NCBI GenBank assembly: GCA_003385635.1
Contig: QQUY01000002.1
Coordinates: forward strand, 496,001-560,000
Reading direction: 5' to 3'
Length of the DNA: 64,000 nucleotides
Source: Acidobacteriota bacterium
GTDB taxonomy: Bacteria > Acidobacteriota > Blastocatellia > Pyrinomonadales > Pyrinomonadaceae
Below are positions 42,245-50,856 of the stretch, in pieces. Position numbers and translations under genes: made by a program. The stretch's first letter is position 1, and every line of letters begins with the position of its first letter. The notes below the pieces were generated by a model. The model saw nothing but the letters and a program-made list of their open reading frames with translations. It searched no databases and had not been told where the DNA came from.

Positions 42245-45200
42245 ATGCGTGAGAACACAAAACAACAAAGACAGACAGTTGCGCTGGTGGACGCCTTTAC
42301 TAAATGGGAAAAGGCGCTGCGGGGGTGGCAGGTCTTTGACTATGCGGTAGCGCTCGAACCTGTCTTCAAACATGTAAAGGTCAGTTCGAGAATCCAGGCG
42401 CCGATTACCGATGACGCAAAAGTCGGTGGCAATGTGAGCAGGTTGTTGATGAGAAAAAAGGTTGACTTCGGGGAATCTGCCGGTCAAGCGAAAGAGGCTG
42501 AACCGGAAGTAGTAAAACCCAAGGCGTTTTACCGGAAAGAACCCCTAACAGAACTTCAAATTCTGCTGCCAAACGATTTCGAGACATCACCAAATGCTGT
42601 AAGCCAGTTCATATCAAGTCTGAGCAGCATTAAAAGTCCCTTGAGTTTTGAATTATTAGCCGATTCCAAGGAAGTCATACTGCAGCTTGCATGTGACGGA
42701 GCTATCGCCGGTTTTCTAAGGAATCAACTAAACACCTTCTTTCCGGACGCCATTATTTCCGAACACGCCGGTACTCTGGAGAACCATTTTCGAAATCGCG
42801 ATCAAACCGTCATCGCGGATTTCGGATTGAAGCACAGTTTTTTGTTTCCACTTCAAACGTTTCGCAAGTACACTCCGGACCCGCTTACAGGGCTGATTAG
42901 TGTGCTCGGAAACCTGGGCGAAAACCAAAACGCCGTGGTTCAAGTGCTGTTTCAAGCAACGCAATCCGCTTGGGACACAGAAGTTAACAAAGCAATTTCC
43001 AATAAAGGGTTGCGAGCCCACCTTAATGACAACAATCCAAGGTTCGTTTCAAGCCTGAAAGAAAAACTCTCGGCTCCCCTTTTCGCTTGTTCAATCAGAA
43101 TCGCTGTTTCCGCCGCTAACAGGGAACAGGCATGGCAGACTCTCCGCCAAATCGGCGGGAATTGCAGAACTTTTTCGAGCGGCAACGGGAACGAACTCAT
43201 CGCACTCCGCAACGACATCGCTTCTCACAACAATCATTTTCTTTCGCTGCTTTCGAGGACGACCTACCGGAGTGGAATGCTCTTAAACATTTCGGAGCTC
43301 AACTCAATAATTCATCCGCCTTCTGGACCGATTGACGTTGAAAGGTTCCAACGCAACAAGAATCTCACCAAATCCGCGCCTGAGATTGCGAGACACGGAA
43401 ATCTGGTCCTTGGTGACAACAATCATGCCGGAAAATCAACAACTGTTTCCTTGTCCGAAGATCAAAGGGTGAAACATACACATATGATCGGGGCATCCGG
43501 TTCGGGTAAATCGAATCTGATGCTAAATTTGATCGCTCAAGATCTAGAAAACGGCAAGGGCCTTTGTGTCCTCGATCCGCATGGTGACCTGATAGACGAC
43601 GTCGTTTCAAGAATTCCGGAGAATAGAACAGGAGACGTCATATTGTTTGATCCCTCCGACGCGGACTTCCCAATTGGGTTCAACATCCTTAGGGCAAATT
43701 CCGAGCTGGAAAAGACACTTTTGTCTTCGGACCTGACGGCAACCTTCAAGCGGTTTTCCACCTCTTGGGGTGACGTTATGGACGCCGTGTTGTCGAACGC
43801 AATTCTCGCGATCATTGACAGTGACGACGGCGGCACTTTGTTTGATCTCAAACGTTTTCTTGTCGAAAAAGACTTCCGTGATGGAATCTTGAAATCTACA
43901 AATGATGAATCGATCCGCTACTTTTGGAACAACGAATTTCCTCTAATCAGCGGAAAACCTCAGAGTTCAATTCTTATAAGACTTGATACGTTCCTTCGCC
44001 AAAGGTTGATTCGGAACATCGTTTGCCAAAAGGAATCGAAAGTCGATTTTCGGGACATCATGGACAACCAGAAAGTCCTGTTGATCAAGCTTTCGCAGGG
44101 CGCGATAGGTGAGGAGAATTCCCATCTGCTTGGCTCCCTGATGGTCTCCAAGCTCCATCAGATCGCACTCAGCCGCCAGGATTCGCGTCAGAGGCCTTTC
44201 TTTTCTGTTTACATGGATGAGTTCCATAATTTCATAACTCCTTCGATGGAGAGCATTCTTTCCGGCGTGAGGAAGTACAACATCGGTCTTGTCTTGGCTC
44301 ACCAGGAGTTCCGGCAGTTATTGAGCAGAAATCAGGAAGTGGCTTCAAGCGTGCTTTCAAATTGTTATACGAGAATATGCTTCCGTCTCGCAGAAGCTGA
44401 CTCGGAAAGACTTGCGAAGGGGTTTACGTTTTTTGATGGCAAAAGCCTTCAAAATCTAGGTGTAGGCGAAGCGATCGTTCGAATTGAACGAGCGGAATAC
44501 GACTTTAATATGACTACAGATCTTACGAAACAAGTTGAGGCCACGGCTGCGTCCGAGCGCCACTCCGAAGTTCTCGTTGAGTCTCGCCAGAAATACGCCG
44601 CATCAAGGGAACGGGTCGAAAAGGAACTTGGAATTGAGTTTCTCGTAGCCTCATCGAGTACCAAAAAACATAAAGACGGAAACAAAATTAAGCCCGTTAC
44701 GAAAAAGGAAAAGCAAAAACTCTCAAGCGGCAAAAAAGCCAGAGACAGGGAATCTGGGGACTCGCCTTTTCAAGACAGGGGTCATGCGAAGCATGTTTAT
44801 ATTCAGAAGCTGCTCAAGAGAATCGGAGAAAGAAGTGGTTTCGTGTCGAACATCGAGCAACAGGTGTTTGGCGGAGCCGGAAAAGTTGATGTTGCGCTGG
44901 AAAAAGATGGACTGAGAATCGGTTGTGAAATTGCGATTACAAATTCCGTTGAGTATGAAATTTCGAACATCCAAAAATGTTTTGCCGCGGGATTTGAGCA
45001 TGTTGCGGTGGTTTCAGAAGACGAACAACATCTAGCGAAGATCAGGAAATATTCCAGCGAGTTGGTTTCGGGACTCCAAAAAGAAAAGCTGCACTTTCTT
45101 TCGCCGGAGAACTTCCATCATTTCCTTGATTCGGTGACTAACACCAAAATCGGATCAGAAACCGGTTCAAGGGTAAAGGGATACAAGATAACTATTGAAT

Positions 45201-45280
45201 CCGCACCAGAGAATGAAGCAGAACGAATAAAAGCTATCACTAAGATCCTGGATGAGGCTAAGAGGCGAAATGCAAAATAA
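42245..45280 (+). CDS. VirD4/TraG-like ATPase with nuclease-like C-terminus
   Basis: 1011 residues. N-terminal region 1-380 is a conjugation-type domain (DPLTGLISVLGNLGENQNAVVQVLF). The motor domain (about 385-780) has Walker A GASGSGKSN, VLDPHGDLIDDV, Walker B FSVYMDEFHNF and the sensor segment LVLAHQEFRQL. A Lys-rich linker follows, then a C-terminal domain (about 850-985) with GKVDVALEKDGLRIGCEIAIT. This resembles a PD-(D/E)xK fold in which Lys of ExK is replaced by Ala, so it is likely inactive and used to bind DNA. Its paralogue at 33248 has only the motor. It should pump DNA; its place in a Ubl operon suggests control by modification. Confidence 0.88.
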   Translation: MRENTKQQRQTVALVDAFTKWEKALRGWQVFDYAVALEPVFKHVKVSSRIQAPITDDAKVGGNVSRLLMRKKVDFGESAGQAKEAEPEVVKPKAFYRKEPLTELQILLPNDFETSPNAVSQFISSLSSIKSPLSFELLADSKEVILQLACDGAIAGFLRNQLNTFFPDAIISEHAGTLENHFRNRDQTVIADFGLKHSFLFPLQTFRKYTPDPLTGLISVLGNLGENQNAVVQVLFQATQSAWDTEVNKAISNKGLRAHLNDNNPRFVSSLKEKLSAPLFACSIRIAVSAANREQAWQTLRQIGGNCRTFSSGNGNELIALRNDIASHNNHFLSLLSRTTYRSGMLLNISELNSIIHPPSGPIDVERFQRNKNLTKSAPEIARHGNLVLGDNNHAGKSTTVSLSEDQRVKHTHMIGASGSGKSNLMLNLIAQDLENGKGLCVLDPHGDLIDDVVSRIPENRTGDVILFDPSDADFPIGFNILRANSELEKTLLSSDLTATFKRFSTSWGDVMDAVLSNAILAIIDSDDGGTLFDLKRFLVEKDFRDGILKSTNDESIRYFWNNEFPLISGKPQSSILIRLDTFLRQRLIRNIVCQKESKVDFRDIMDNQKVLLIKLSQGAIGEENSHLLGSLMVSKLHQIALSRQDSRQRPFFSVYMDEFHNFITPSMESILSGVRKYNIGLVLAHQEFRQLLSRNQEVASSVLSNCYTRICFRLAEADSERLAKGFTFFDGKSLQNLGVGEAIVRIERAEYDFNMTTDLTKQVEATAASERHSEVLVESRQKYAASRERVEKELGIEFLVASSSTKKHKDGNKIKPVTKKEKQKLSSGKKARDRESGDSPFQDRGHAKHVYIQKLLKRIGERSGFVSNIEQQVFGGAGKVDVALEKDGLRIGCEIAITNSVEYEISNIQKCFAAGFEHVAVVSEDEQHLAKIRKYSSELVSGLQKEKLHFLSPENFHHFLDSVTNTKIGSETGSRVKGYKITIESAPENEAERIKAITKILDEAKRRNAK

Positions 45281-46202
45281 TCAAAGTAAAGATTCGGATC
45301 CGCAAAGTCCTGTAAAGGAGGTCGGCGGAGTTGCGCCTTTTGGATATAAATGGCTCGAAGGTCAGCTTTTAGTCGACGAGGAGGAAGCTCCGATACGGCG
45401 ATTGATATATGAGCTGTTTCTGAAACACAAAAGAAAGAAGACTGTTGCGAGGATTCTAAATGAGACCGGACACCGAACCAGAAAAGGAGCACGGTTCTCC
45501 GATACAACAATCGATCGTTTGATTCGCGATTCAACCGCAAAAGGAATTCGAACTGTAAAGGGCAGAGCCGTTACGGTTGATCCAATTGTTGAAACAGCTA
45601 TTTGGGAAAGGGCAAATAACATCCTTGGAAAAACGAGAAAGCCTGCGAAACAGTCAGCCACTATTTTCTCCGGCTTAGTCTTCTGTAATTGCGGTAAACC
45701 TATGGTACGCCGAAAGAGTGCGAAAACATTTTCGTGTGCACTATGCGGTACCAAAATCGAAACATCAATCATTGAAGAGGCGTTTGCAGAACGAAACAGT
45801 GCGATAATCCTTTCGGGACGAAAGGATTCAATTGGAGAAAACTGGAACATCCTTACAAAACGTGAAAAACAAATAGTGGCTGAAAACCTTATAAATCGAA
45901 TTGTGATAGAGAGGGATACGATTAGATTCGAATATAGAATTAATACTAATTCATTTAAAACGGCGTTTGAATGGCAACAAAACCGTGGAGGGACGGAAGT
46001 TCCGGCCGGCGGTTACCGGAAATCAGAACTGGAAGAACCCTTGCTCAGCGAAACAGAAGCAGCACAATTGCTCGGAATCTCCAGAATGACACTACATAGA
46101 TGGCGAAAGGCCAACAAAATCAAGTACTTTCAAGTAGGATCAAGGATCTTGTACTCCAAGGAAAAACACCTAAATTCGTTCCTCAGAGACAGAGAAAAAT
46201 GA
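45270..46202 (+). CDS. Recombinase-domain protein without catalytic domain, fused to excisionase-type HTH
   Basis: 310 residues from the ATG at 45270 (AGAGG upstream; a start at 45252 is possible). It begins directly with the DNA-binding Recombinase domain (GVAPFGYKW...RKGARFSDTTIDRLIRD), followed by a zinc ribbon (CNCGKP...CALCGT) and a coiled-coil-like region. The N-terminal resolvase domain with the catalytic serine is absent. The end (LSETEAAQLLGISRMTLHRWRKANKI...) is a MerR/Xis-type HTH. It could act as a directionality factor or partner for the full recombinase at 28992. It overlaps the ATPase gene by 11 bases and is 118 bp from tRNA-Asn. Confidence 0.85.
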   Translation: MQNNQSKDSDPQSPVKEVGGVAPFGYKWLEGQLLVDEEEAPIRRLIYELFLKHKRKKTVARILNETGHRTRKGARFSDTTIDRLIRDSTAKGIRTVKGRAVTVDPIVETAIWERANNILGKTRKPAKQSATIFSGLVFCNCGKPMVRRKSAKTFSCALCGTKIETSIIEEAFAERNSAIILSGRKDSIGENWNILTKREKQIVAENLINRIVIERDTIRFEYRINTNSFKTAFEWQQNRGGTEVPAGGYRKSELEEPLLSETEAAQLLGISRMTLHRWRKANKIKYFQVGSRILYSKEKHLNSFLRDREK

Positions 46203-46268
46203 GCTTGGAATGCTCTTTTCAGCACCGGACGGTCAAGATAGCACGCTGAGTGTTAGGAAACTTTTTAG

Positions 46269-46303
46269 GAAAACAACAAAAGCCCGACCATGTTGGTCGG
46301 GCT
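46269..46303 (-). terminator. Terminator of the tRNA-Asn transcript
   Basis: On the minus strand AGCCCGACCA pairs with TGGTCGGGCT across a 3-base loop (46281-46303), followed by TTTTGTTGTTTT. It is 17 bp past the tRNA 3' end. Confidence 0.85.
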
Positions 46304-46319
46304 AACTTGTTGATTAAAT

Positions 46320-46394
<75 letters not shown>

Positions 46395-46591
46395 ATAAAT
46401 AGCGGCCTTCCGCGGACGGAAGGCGAACATTTTTTATAACATCCGTACCCCCAAATTGCAACCGCTTCCGGCCGCCCGCTCAGACCTTCCGAGCCTGGGA
46501 CACAAGCCCGGAAGAAGGCCGTTTTAATCCACGTGAATTGCTGTTATCTTATACGCGGTTTCGGTACTAACTGCGATCCGGATCGGCCCGA

Positions 46592-47281
46592 ATGGATATC
46601 TCCGTTATCATCCCAACTTACAATGAGGAACAGACGATCGGCAAGACACTCGATGCCATCTCGCGGCTCGTCAACGTGTCGGAGCTCGTCATCGTCGACG
46701 GGGGATCGACGGACCGCACGCTAGATATCGCTGAGACCCACGAGAAGATCAAGAACACGCAGATAGTGAGCTTCGGCAGGCCCAGCCGCGGACTGCAGAT
46801 GCACCTTGGGACAGAGCACGCCACGGGTGACATCTTCTGGTTTGTCTACGCCGATGCCCGTCCCGTTCAGGGATCCGGCAGCCAGATAAAGAAGTTCATG
46901 AAAATGGAAGAGGTTTCCGGAGGCCACTTCGAGGTCTATTTCAAAGGCGGATCGATCTTCGCCCGAATGATGACGGCCCTCGTGAACCAGGCGCATACTT
47001 CCAGTCTTGTATATGGCGAAACAGCGATCTTCACCAGCCGTGAGATGTACGAACGGGCCGGAGGCTTTCGGGACCTGCCGAAATTCGAGGATGTCGATTT
47101 TGGAAAGAGGCTGCTTAAACTCGGCCGCCTTGTTTATATAGACAGGCCGGTCGAGATCTCGGACCGGCGATTCGGCAAAGGCTACTGGTGGCGATTCCTG
47201 AAGTGGATCGTCAGGCAGTCGTTCTACTCGCTCGGAATTCCGCCAAGGTTCTTGTCGAGGGCATACCTGCCTAACAGGTGA
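46592..47281 (+). CDS. Family 2 glycosyltransferase (TIGR04283-like)
   Basis: 229 residues. GT-A fold: ISVIIPTYNEEQTIG, LVIVDGGSTDRTLDIA, a GRPSRGLQMHLG motif and WFVYADARP as the metal-binding DxD region, then GETAIFTSREMYERAGGF and a short basic C-terminus with a hydrophobic stretch (WIVRQSFYSLGIPP). This matches the TIGR04283 group, which includes arsenosugar-type enzymes. It acts on an NDP-sugar and an unknown acceptor. First chromosomal protein gene beyond the tRNA. Confidence 0.9.
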   Translation: MDISVIIPTYNEEQTIGKTLDAISRLVNVSELVIVDGGSTDRTLDIAETHEKIKNTQIVSFGRPSRGLQMHLGTEHATGDIFWFVYADARPVQGSGSQIKKFMKMEEVSGGHFEVYFKGGSIFARMMTALVNQAHTSSLVYGETAIFTSREMYERAGGFRDLPKFEDVDFGKRLLKLGRLVYIDRPVEISDRRFGKGYWWRFLKWIVRQSFYSLGIPPRFLSRAYLPNR

Positions 47282-47285
47282 ACAA

Positions 47286-48020
47286 ATGGGTGACAGCACA
47301 AAGGAGAAACAGCTCGCGGCTCAAGAGGCCGTAAAACTTGTCGAGGACGGAATGACGCTAGGGCTTGGAACAGGTTCGACGGCGTATTTTGCGATCGAGG
47401 AGATCGGGCAGAAGGTCCGCAACGGCTTTTCATTGAAGGCGGTTCCCACATCAGCCCGAACGGAAGAACAAGCGCGGGGCCTGGGGATAGAACTGGTTTC
47501 GATCGACGATGTAGATTCGATCGACCTGACGATCGACGGAACCGACGAGTTCGACGACGACCTGAACCTGATCAAGGGCGGAGGAGGCGCGCTACTGAAA
47601 GAAAAGATGGTGGCGCGGATCACAGACCGGCAGGTGATCATCGCAGATTCTACCAAGCACGTTGAACGGCTCGGCGCTTTCAAGATCCCGGTTGAAGTCC
47701 TTCCTTTCACGGTCAATTACGTCAAATCGATGATCGATGAATCGGGCGGAATTGGGCACATTCGTATGAACGGAGACGATTTCTATCTGACCGATGAGAA
47801 GAACTACATCGTCGATGCGGACTACGGACTGATGGAAGACCCGTACGAGATATCTGACTTTCTGAATGACATTGAAGGCGTCGTCTGCAACGGCCTCTTC
47901 CTGGACCTCGCCGAGATCGTGATCATCGGCAAGGACGACTCGGTGGTCACTTACGAAAGGGAAGCCGATGACGAAGAGCCGGACGAAGAAGAGGGTACCG
48001 AAGAGCGTTTGTTTGCGTGA
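47286..48020 (+). CDS. rpiA: Ribose-5-phosphate isomerase A
   Basis: 244 residues. The signature LGLGTGSTAYFAIE, TSARTEEQARGLG, DLTIDGTDEFDDDLNLIKGGGGALLKEK and IADSTKHVERLG match RpiA, including catalytic Asp and Lys residues. It interconverts ribose 5-phosphate and ribulose 5-phosphate in the pentose phosphate pathway. It carries an extra acidic tail (EADDEEPDEEEGTEE) not needed for activity. It starts 4 bp after the glycosyltransferase gene. Confidence 0.95.
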   Translation: MGDSTKEKQLAAQEAVKLVEDGMTLGLGTGSTAYFAIEEIGQKVRNGFSLKAVPTSARTEEQARGLGIELVSIDDVDSIDLTIDGTDEFDDDLNLIKGGGGALLKEKMVARITDRQVIIADSTKHVERLGAFKIPVEVLPFTVNYVKSMIDESGGIGHIRMNGDDFYLTDEKNYIVDADYGLMEDPYEISDFLNDIEGVVCNGLFLDLAEIVIIGKDDSVVTYEREADDEEPDEEEGTEERLFA

Positions 48021-48179
48021 CTTCGAGTTTCGAGGATCAGGTATCAGGTATCGATCCTCCGAGTTGCGAGACTGGATTCTGACTGGCACCTACTTCGACA
48101 ACTTGAGGATAGCTGATTCTCGCACTCCGTCACGGTCGAGCTAAAGACACCTGATCCTTGATCCCTGATACATGCCAAA
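48021..48179. repeat. Intergenic spacer with inverted CTGATCC-type repeats
   Basis: Contains GATCAGGTATCAGGTATCGATC near 48034-48056 and, inverted, CTGATCCTTGATCCCTGATAC near 48151-48171. Similar words recur at about 58212-58232. No fluoride riboswitch is visible before crcB. Confidence 0.5.
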
Positions 48180-48563
48180 ATGGAGTTCGCAACAAAAATC
48201 GCGTTTATCGCAGTCGGCGGGGCCGCCGGCGCGGTGGCTCGTCATCTGGTCAATATCTCGCCGCTCAAGGACATACCCGGCGGTTTTCCTTATCCGACGT
48301 TCACGGTCAACGTTCTCGGATCGTTTCTAATCGGTGTAGGGTTTATTGTGTTCGCCGACCACATAGAGATCAGTGAAGGTTTGCGGTTCGGACTTCTTGT
48401 GGGGTTCCTTGGAGCATTTACTACATTCTCGACCTTCGAACTCGAGATCTGGAGCCTCGTAAAGGCAGAAAACTACCTGCTTGCATTCCTGTACGTGCTA
48501 CTCAGCGTCGTAACAGGGTTCATCGCATTTCTTTTCGGGGTTTTCCTGGCAAGAAAGATCTGA
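48180..48563 (+). CDS. crcB: Fluoride ion channel/exporter (CrcB/Fluc)
   Basis: 127 residues, four membrane helices. The key motifs are present: GGAAGAVARH in helix 1, TFTVNVLGSFLIG with the conserved Asn and GFLGAFTTFSTFELE with the Na+ and fluoride-lining Phe/Thr/Ser residues. It protects the cell from fluoride as a dual-topology dimer; as a single gene it would form a homodimer. Confidence 0.95.
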   Translation: MEFATKIAFIAVGGAAGAVARHLVNISPLKDIPGGFPYPTFTVNVLGSFLIGVGFIVFADHIEISEGLRFGLLVGFLGAFTTFSTFELEIWSLVKAENYLLAFLYVLLSVVTGFIAFLFGVFLARKI

Positions 48564-48568
48564 CGTGT

Positions 48569-49705
48569 TCAGGCAGTTTTCAGGACCAAAGATTCTCTTG
48601 CTGCCGCGAGAATTCTGACTGCTTCGTGGGGGGAATCGGCCATCGCCGTGATATGCCCCATCTTCCTTCCGTGACGAGCTTCCGCCTTTCCGTATAGGTG
48701 CAGTTTCACGTCAGGATCCTCGAGCACGCGCGTCCAGTCCGGTTCGCCTTTCTTCCACAGATCGCCAAGTAGATTTGCCATTGCCGCTGGTTTGATCAGC
48801 TCGGTCGATCCCAGCGGCAGCCCGCAAACCGCCCTCACCTGCTGTTCGAACTGACAAGTTACGGACGCATCGAACGTAAGGTGGCCCGAGTTGTGGGGAC
48901 GCGGCGCGATCTCGTTCACAAGAAGGCCGCCGTTCCGCTCGACAAAGAACTCGACGCATAGCGTGCCAACGTAATCGAACGCCTCCGCGATCCCCCGGGC
49001 TATCATGACGGCCTCGTCCCGGAGTTTGCTCGTTACCTCGCCGGGAGAAAACGAAATATCGAGAATGTGATTGACGTGGTCGTTCTCGGTTATCCCGTAA
49101 TGGCTGAAATACCCGTCTTGCGCACGTGCGGCCACCACTGAGACTTCTTTTTCGAAATCGACGAAGGCTTCCAGGATCGCTTCCTTTCCGCCGATGCCCT
49201 CAAATGCTGGTTCGCAATCTTCGGCTGAACGAATCTTGGCCTGTCCCTTTCCGTCATACCCGAATCCCGCGGTCTTGAGAACAGATGGTGTTCCCAGATC
49301 CTCGATTGCCTGGTACAGCTCGTCTAGGCTCGTAACGTGCCGGAATGGCGCAACTGGAAATCCGTTTTCATCCAGAAAGGTCTTTTCGCGAAGACGGTTC
49401 TGGGTGGTGTGGAGAACGTCGCCTCGAGGATGGACCGGGACGAATTCGGCCGCCGTCTCGATCGTCTTTGAAGGTACGTTTTCAAATTCAAAGGTTACGA
49501 CATCGACTTCGCCGGCGAATTCCCGTACCCGCCCAAGATCCTCGTAATCGGCGGCGATCTCAAAATCGGAGATATGTCCTGTCGGCGTGTCGCTTACCGG
49601 AGAATACGTGTGAACGCGGTAACCCAGCTTGCGCGCCTCGATAGCGAACATGCGGCCAAGCTGGCCAGAGCCAAAGACGCCTATTGTCGAACCTGGAGGG
49701 ATCAT
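48569..49705 (-). CDS. purK: 5-(carboxyamino)imidazole ribonucleotide synthase
   Basis: 378 residues. ATP-grasp enzyme: GSTIGVFGSGQLGRMFAIEARKLGY N-terminal fold, central KTAGFGYDGKGQ and C-terminal VNEIAPRPHNSGHLT. It carboxylates AIR with bicarbonate and ATP in purine synthesis. It lies downstream of purE on the same strand, the usual partner, but with 335 bp of repeat-rich DNA in between. Confidence 0.96.
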   Translation of the reverse strand: MIPPGSTIGVFGSGQLGRMFAIEARKLGYRVHTYSPVSDTPTGHISDFEIAADYEDLGRVREFAGEVDVVTFEFENVPSKTIETAAEFVPVHPRGDVLHTTQNRLREKTFLDENGFPVAPFRHVTSLDELYQAIEDLGTPSVLKTAGFGYDGKGQAKIRSAEDCEPAFEGIGGKEAILEAFVDFEKEVSVVAARAQDGYFSHYGITENDHVNHILDISFSPGEVTSKLRDEAVMIARGIAEAFDYVGTLCVEFFVERNGGLLVNEIAPRPHNSGHLTFDASVTCQFEQQVRAVCGLPLGSTELIKPAAMANLLGDLWKKGEPDWTRVLEDPDVKLHLYGKAEARHGRKMGHITAMADSPHEAVRILAAARESLVLKTA

Positions 49706-50040
49706 GATCTAACCACGAAGGACAAAGAGTAACACGAAGGAAGAAACTGTAACATCGCGAGGTTAAATTTCCGTTTCTGTTCTTCTTTCTTTGTAGGTCG
49801 AGGCTCCGTAGGAGCCAAATGTCTGTAGCAATGAAATACAGAAACATTCGAGGGCTCAGGTAGGAGCCCTACACGCGTTTCCAAAATTCAGCTCCTGACG
49901 GAGCTGACCGCCCGATCTTCAATTTTCTACAGACATTGTGCCCCTAACAGGGCAGGATGTGGGTTAGGGACGCGAAGCTATTAACATAAGGCTCCGATGG
50001 AGCCGGAGGATGCTAAAGGCGTTCCAGCGTTCTGACCCGA
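49706..50040. repeat. Intergenic repeat cluster between purE and purK
   Basis: 335 bases with no gene. GGCTCCGTAGGAGCC, CTCCTGACGGAGCT and GGCTCCGATGGAGCC hairpins lie beside ATGTCTGTAG and its inverse CTACAGACAT. CCACGAAGGAC/AACACGAAGG near 49714-49740 is another dispersed word, also at 54141. REP/MITE-like repeat. Confidence 0.65.
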
Positions 50041-50529
50041 TCAGCTCTTCAATTCAGAATCGAGGACCTTCGCTGTTTGAGCGTCCCGGAACTTTCGAAG
50101 CTTTTCGCGGAGCTCTGGGCGGGAGTTGGAAAGAATAGCAATCGCAAGCAATGCGGCGTTCTTGGCTCCTGCATCGCCGATAGCAAGCGTGCCGACAGGC
50201 ACTCCGGCGGGCATCTGGGCAATGGACAGAAGCGAATCGATGCCCGAGAGTGCGCGGCTCTTCACAGGAACCCCGAGAACCGGAAGTACGGTCTGCGAGG
50301 CTGTCATTCCCGGGAGATGGGCAGCTCCCCCCGCGCCCGCGATGATCACCTCGATCCCGCGGTCCTCAGCGGATTTGGCAAACTCAAACAGGAGATCAGG
50401 TGTCCGATGCGCGGAAACGACCTCGCATTCGTGCGGAACGCCAAAGTCTTCGAGAATGTCGGCAGCGTTCTTCATCGTCCCCCAATCGGACGTGCTGCCC
50501 ATTATCACTGCTACGAGAGGTTCAGACAT
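50041..50529 (-). CDS. purE: N5-CAIR mutase
   Basis: 162 residues. [26 protein letters not shown] and [15 protein letters not shown] are the class I PurE active-site signatures, with the catalytic His in SAHR. It converts N5-CAIR, made by PurK, to CAIR. It is co-oriented with purK. Confidence 0.96.
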   Translation of the reverse strand: MSEPLVAVIMGSTSDWGTMKNAADILEDFGVPHECEVVSAHRTPDLLFEFAKSAEDRGIEVIIAGAGGAAHLPGMTASQTVLPVLGVPVKSRALSGIDSLLSIAQMPAGVPVGTLAIGDAGAKNAALLAIAILSNSRPELREKLRKFRDAQTAKVLDSELKS

Positions 50530-50856
50530 TGTTAGTCAGGAGTTTGACACAGATGAACACGGATAAATCTGATAGCCCAACAATCCGTGGTCGAAGTTTC
50601 CATCAGAATCCTAGCATTCTATATAGTTCCTACCTTCTATCCTAATTCATCCGTGTTCATCCGCGTCCAGATTCTTCAACTTCCTGTAAAGGCGAGTCGC
50701 TTCGCGACTGTTTTCCTTCACGGTACGTTGCACAGGGTATGACGCTAAGGTTTATCTGCGGGTAAATGCAGGCCGTCGCTTTGCGACTTGGGAATCCTTT
50801 TTCGGTTCTCGACTCACAGGAGCACAATGTTCTCCTGAAGATCCAATTCTCAATTT
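50530..50856. repeat. Intergenic repeats (ACAGATGAACACGGAT type)
   Basis: 327 bases without a gene. ACACAGATGAACACGGAT (50549-50566) is repeated in inverse at 50648-50666 (ATCCGTGTTCATCCGCGT). Short palindromes GAGTCGCTTCGCGAC and GTCGCTTTGCGAC follow. Typical of dispersed repeats. Confidence 0.6.

Noticed and set aside
28992-46202. Full conjugation system with relaxase and T4SS
   Set aside because: Two VirD4/TraG-like ATPases are seen, but no relaxase, VirB4 or mating-channel genes could be recognised in the window.
48021-48179. Fluoride riboswitch before crcB
   Set aside because: The conserved GGNGAUGG...GCC/pseudoknot pattern is not present; the gap holds dispersed repeats instead.
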